64,000 bases of DNA from positions 1 through 64,000 of the forward strand of contig JAZNEA010000102.1 in the NCBI GenBank assembly GCA_045588325.1, read 5' to 3'. This DNA is from RGIG7378 sp045588325 (GTDB lineage: Bacteria > Bacillota > Clostridia > RGIG7378). The translations under genes and the position numbers were made by a program. Below the pieces are notes generated by a model. That model made no database searches. It saw only the letters and a program-made list of their open reading frames with translations, and had not been told where the DNA came from. This document shows positions 62,986 to 64,000 of the stretch, piece after piece. Each line of letters begins with the position of its first letter. Within the stretch, counting starts at the first letter, position 1.

Positions 62986-63066
62986 TCAATTTTTAGAAAA
63001 ACCTAAGATTTTTTCATTGATCCAAGAGGTTTATACAAAATATTTTACACTACCATAAGCACACTG

Positions 63067-63897
63067 TTAATCTTCCAGTTTTGGATATTTCTTCTTCAAC
63101 AACATATAATTTTTCTTTTCATTCTCTCTTATTATGTCGTCTATTTCTTGCTCACTCTTAAAGAGCAAATCCTCAATTAAATGTATTTCTCTATCAATAA
63201 TCCCTTTTATAGAATCAATATCATCTTGTCTCTTTTGTGATTGACATAGCATTGCTTCTAAAGAAAAATTTAATGTATTTATTTTGTCATGTAAGGAAAC
63301 CATTAACATCTGTCTTAATGTTTCTTTATCATGATTTTTTAATGACATGTACATCATAACATCTGTCAAGGCTTCCATATCACTTAGATACATCTGCTCG
63401 AAACTATGCTCAAAATTCTCACACCCGAAATGCCTGTACCAAAATCTATTCTTGATTTTTTCTTCTTTATTCAGCTTTTTCCTTGCTTCATCTCTCTGTT
63501 TAACATACTTTTTAATTGCATGGACATATGGCATAGAATCATCACCATTAAAAAATGGAACGACCCATTTATCAAATTGTTTTTTTACTCTATAAAGACA
63601 TCGTTTCATGTCGCCACTGCAACTTGGATTAAATAAAAATTGTTTTTGGTCTAATACAAAGTCGTCTATACTAAACCTACAATAGCTACTTAATTCATCA
63701 TTAATGAACTCTATACATAGCGGACATATTCCATACTCCAAATACACTTCTACATACACTCCTCTTTTTAGAAAATTAAATTCCATAATTTGAAGTACAT
63801 CATTATTCAGTCTATAGTATAAATTTCCTTTTTTATGAAATTTCATATTATTATAAAATTCCATAAAATCCTTCAAAAAACTCTCCATGTATCCCAT
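63067..63897 (-). CDS. Hypothetical protein with DUF4304-like N-terminus
   Basis: 276 residues. Residues ~15-60 (FYNNMKFHKKGNLYYRLNNDVLQIMEFNFLKRGVYVEVYLEYG) resemble DUF4304 proteins, which start with a G-F-x-K-K-G-x-x-Y/F-R pattern; the C-terminal half is helical and charged (KKLNKEEKIKNRF, IDREIHLIEDLLFKSEQEIDDII). No catalytic motif seen; not recognised further. Much richer in A and T than all genes to its left, suggesting transfer. GGAGG stands three bases before the first ATG and 12 before a second ATG three codons on. Confidence 0.65.
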   Translation of the reverse strand: MGYMESFLKDFMEFYNNMKFHKKGNLYYRLNNDVLQIMEFNFLKRGVYVEVYLEYGICPLCIEFINDELSSYCRFSIDDFVLDQKQFLFNPSCSGDMKRCLYRVKKQFDKWVVPFFNGDDSMPYVHAIKKYVKQRDEARKKLNKEEKIKNRFWYRHFGCENFEHSFEQMYLSDMEALTDVMMYMSLKNHDKETLRQMLMVSLHDKINTLNFSLEAMLCQSQKRQDDIDSIKGIIDREIHLIEDLLFKSEQEIDDIIRENEKKNYMLLKKKYPKLED

Positions 63898-63916
63898 TTT
63901 CCTCCAATCATCTCAA

Positions 63917-64000
63917 TTAAAATGCATGAATATATTTCTTGTGAGATAACGATGAAACTAACTTATCACCCAATAAAGCTAAAGTGCCAACTACAGCAAT
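63917..64000 (-). CDS. 3' end of an unidentified gene
   Basis: The last 27 residues of a frame entering from the right edge: a hydrophobic stretch (IAVVGTLALLGDKLVSS) then LSHKKYIHAF and a TAA. It ends 20 bases before the DUF4304-like gene, so the two could be one operon. Too short to identify; it could be a membrane protein or a secreted toxin tail. Confidence 0.5.
   Translation of the reverse strand: MAVVGTLALLGDKLVSSLSHKKYIHAF

Noticed and set aside
1..64000. CRISPR arrays, insertion sequences, prophage
   Set aside because: No regularly spaced repeats, transposase, integrase or phage structural genes were seen on either strand.

Overview
This window looks like chromosome of an anaerobic, low-to-mid GC Gram-positive bacterium of the Clostridia, most like Lachnospiraceae. 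That is an inference from gene content and order, not a database match. The main clues are a full-length rubrerythrin beside a Crp/Fnr regulator, a pta-ackA acetate pathway, a division and cell-wall (dcw) cluster, the smc-ftsY-rnc-plsX block and a YesM/YesN-type sugar uptake system. MurE carries the DNPR motif of meso-diaminopimelate ligases. Almost every gene is on the minus strand; the exceptions are azlCD and the Crp/Fnr gene.

Layout from left to right. 1-1532: the 5' end of a polysaccharide flippase gene, divergent from azlCD, closed by a bidirectional terminator. 1555-9177: a tight run cysS > mrnC > rlmB > GNAT > acyl-CoA ligase > pta > ackA, read leftward from a strong promoter in front of cysS. 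9189-12695: deoD > leuA > an orphan solute-binding lipoprotein. 12718-27195: the dcw cluster mraZ > rsmH > ftsL-like > PBP with PASTA domains > murE > murF > mraY > ftsW/spoVE > murA > ftsQ > ftsA > ftsZ, with a promoter before mraZ, another before ftsZ and a strong terminator after ftsZ. murD is not in the window, and murG lies elsewhere (55876).

27331-34084: a carbohydrate uptake operon (HAD phosphatase > YesM-like kinase > solute-binding protein > two permeases > YesN-like regulator) without its own ATPase. 34086-35643: rubrerythrin divergent from a Crp/Fnr regulator. 35648-36638: a YitT-family membrane protein overlapped by a possible small CxxC protein. 36738-36881: tRNA-Arg(CCT) with its own promoter and terminator. 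36889-46683: prfC > rimO > pgsA > plsX > rnc > smc > ftsY.

46680-48025: an accessory island with two tandem paralogous lipoprotein genes behind a structured leader RNA. 48059-52362: topA > trmFO > an RluA-family pseudouridine synthase. 52367-62613: rpmE, DUF1385, prmC, pheST, murG, truA, comM and dprA. The right end (62620-64000) holds a gene-free, hairpin-rich stretch, an AT-rich gene with a DUF4304-like start, and the tail of one more gene.

Most of the window is housekeeping. No CRISPR array, insertion sequence, prophage or T-box was found. The most interesting signals are regulatory. The terminator between truA and comM also contains the comM ribosome binding site and abuts a -10 box. The leader RNA upstream of the tandem lipoproteins has competing hairpins. 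The gap upstream of rpmE is unexplained and structured.
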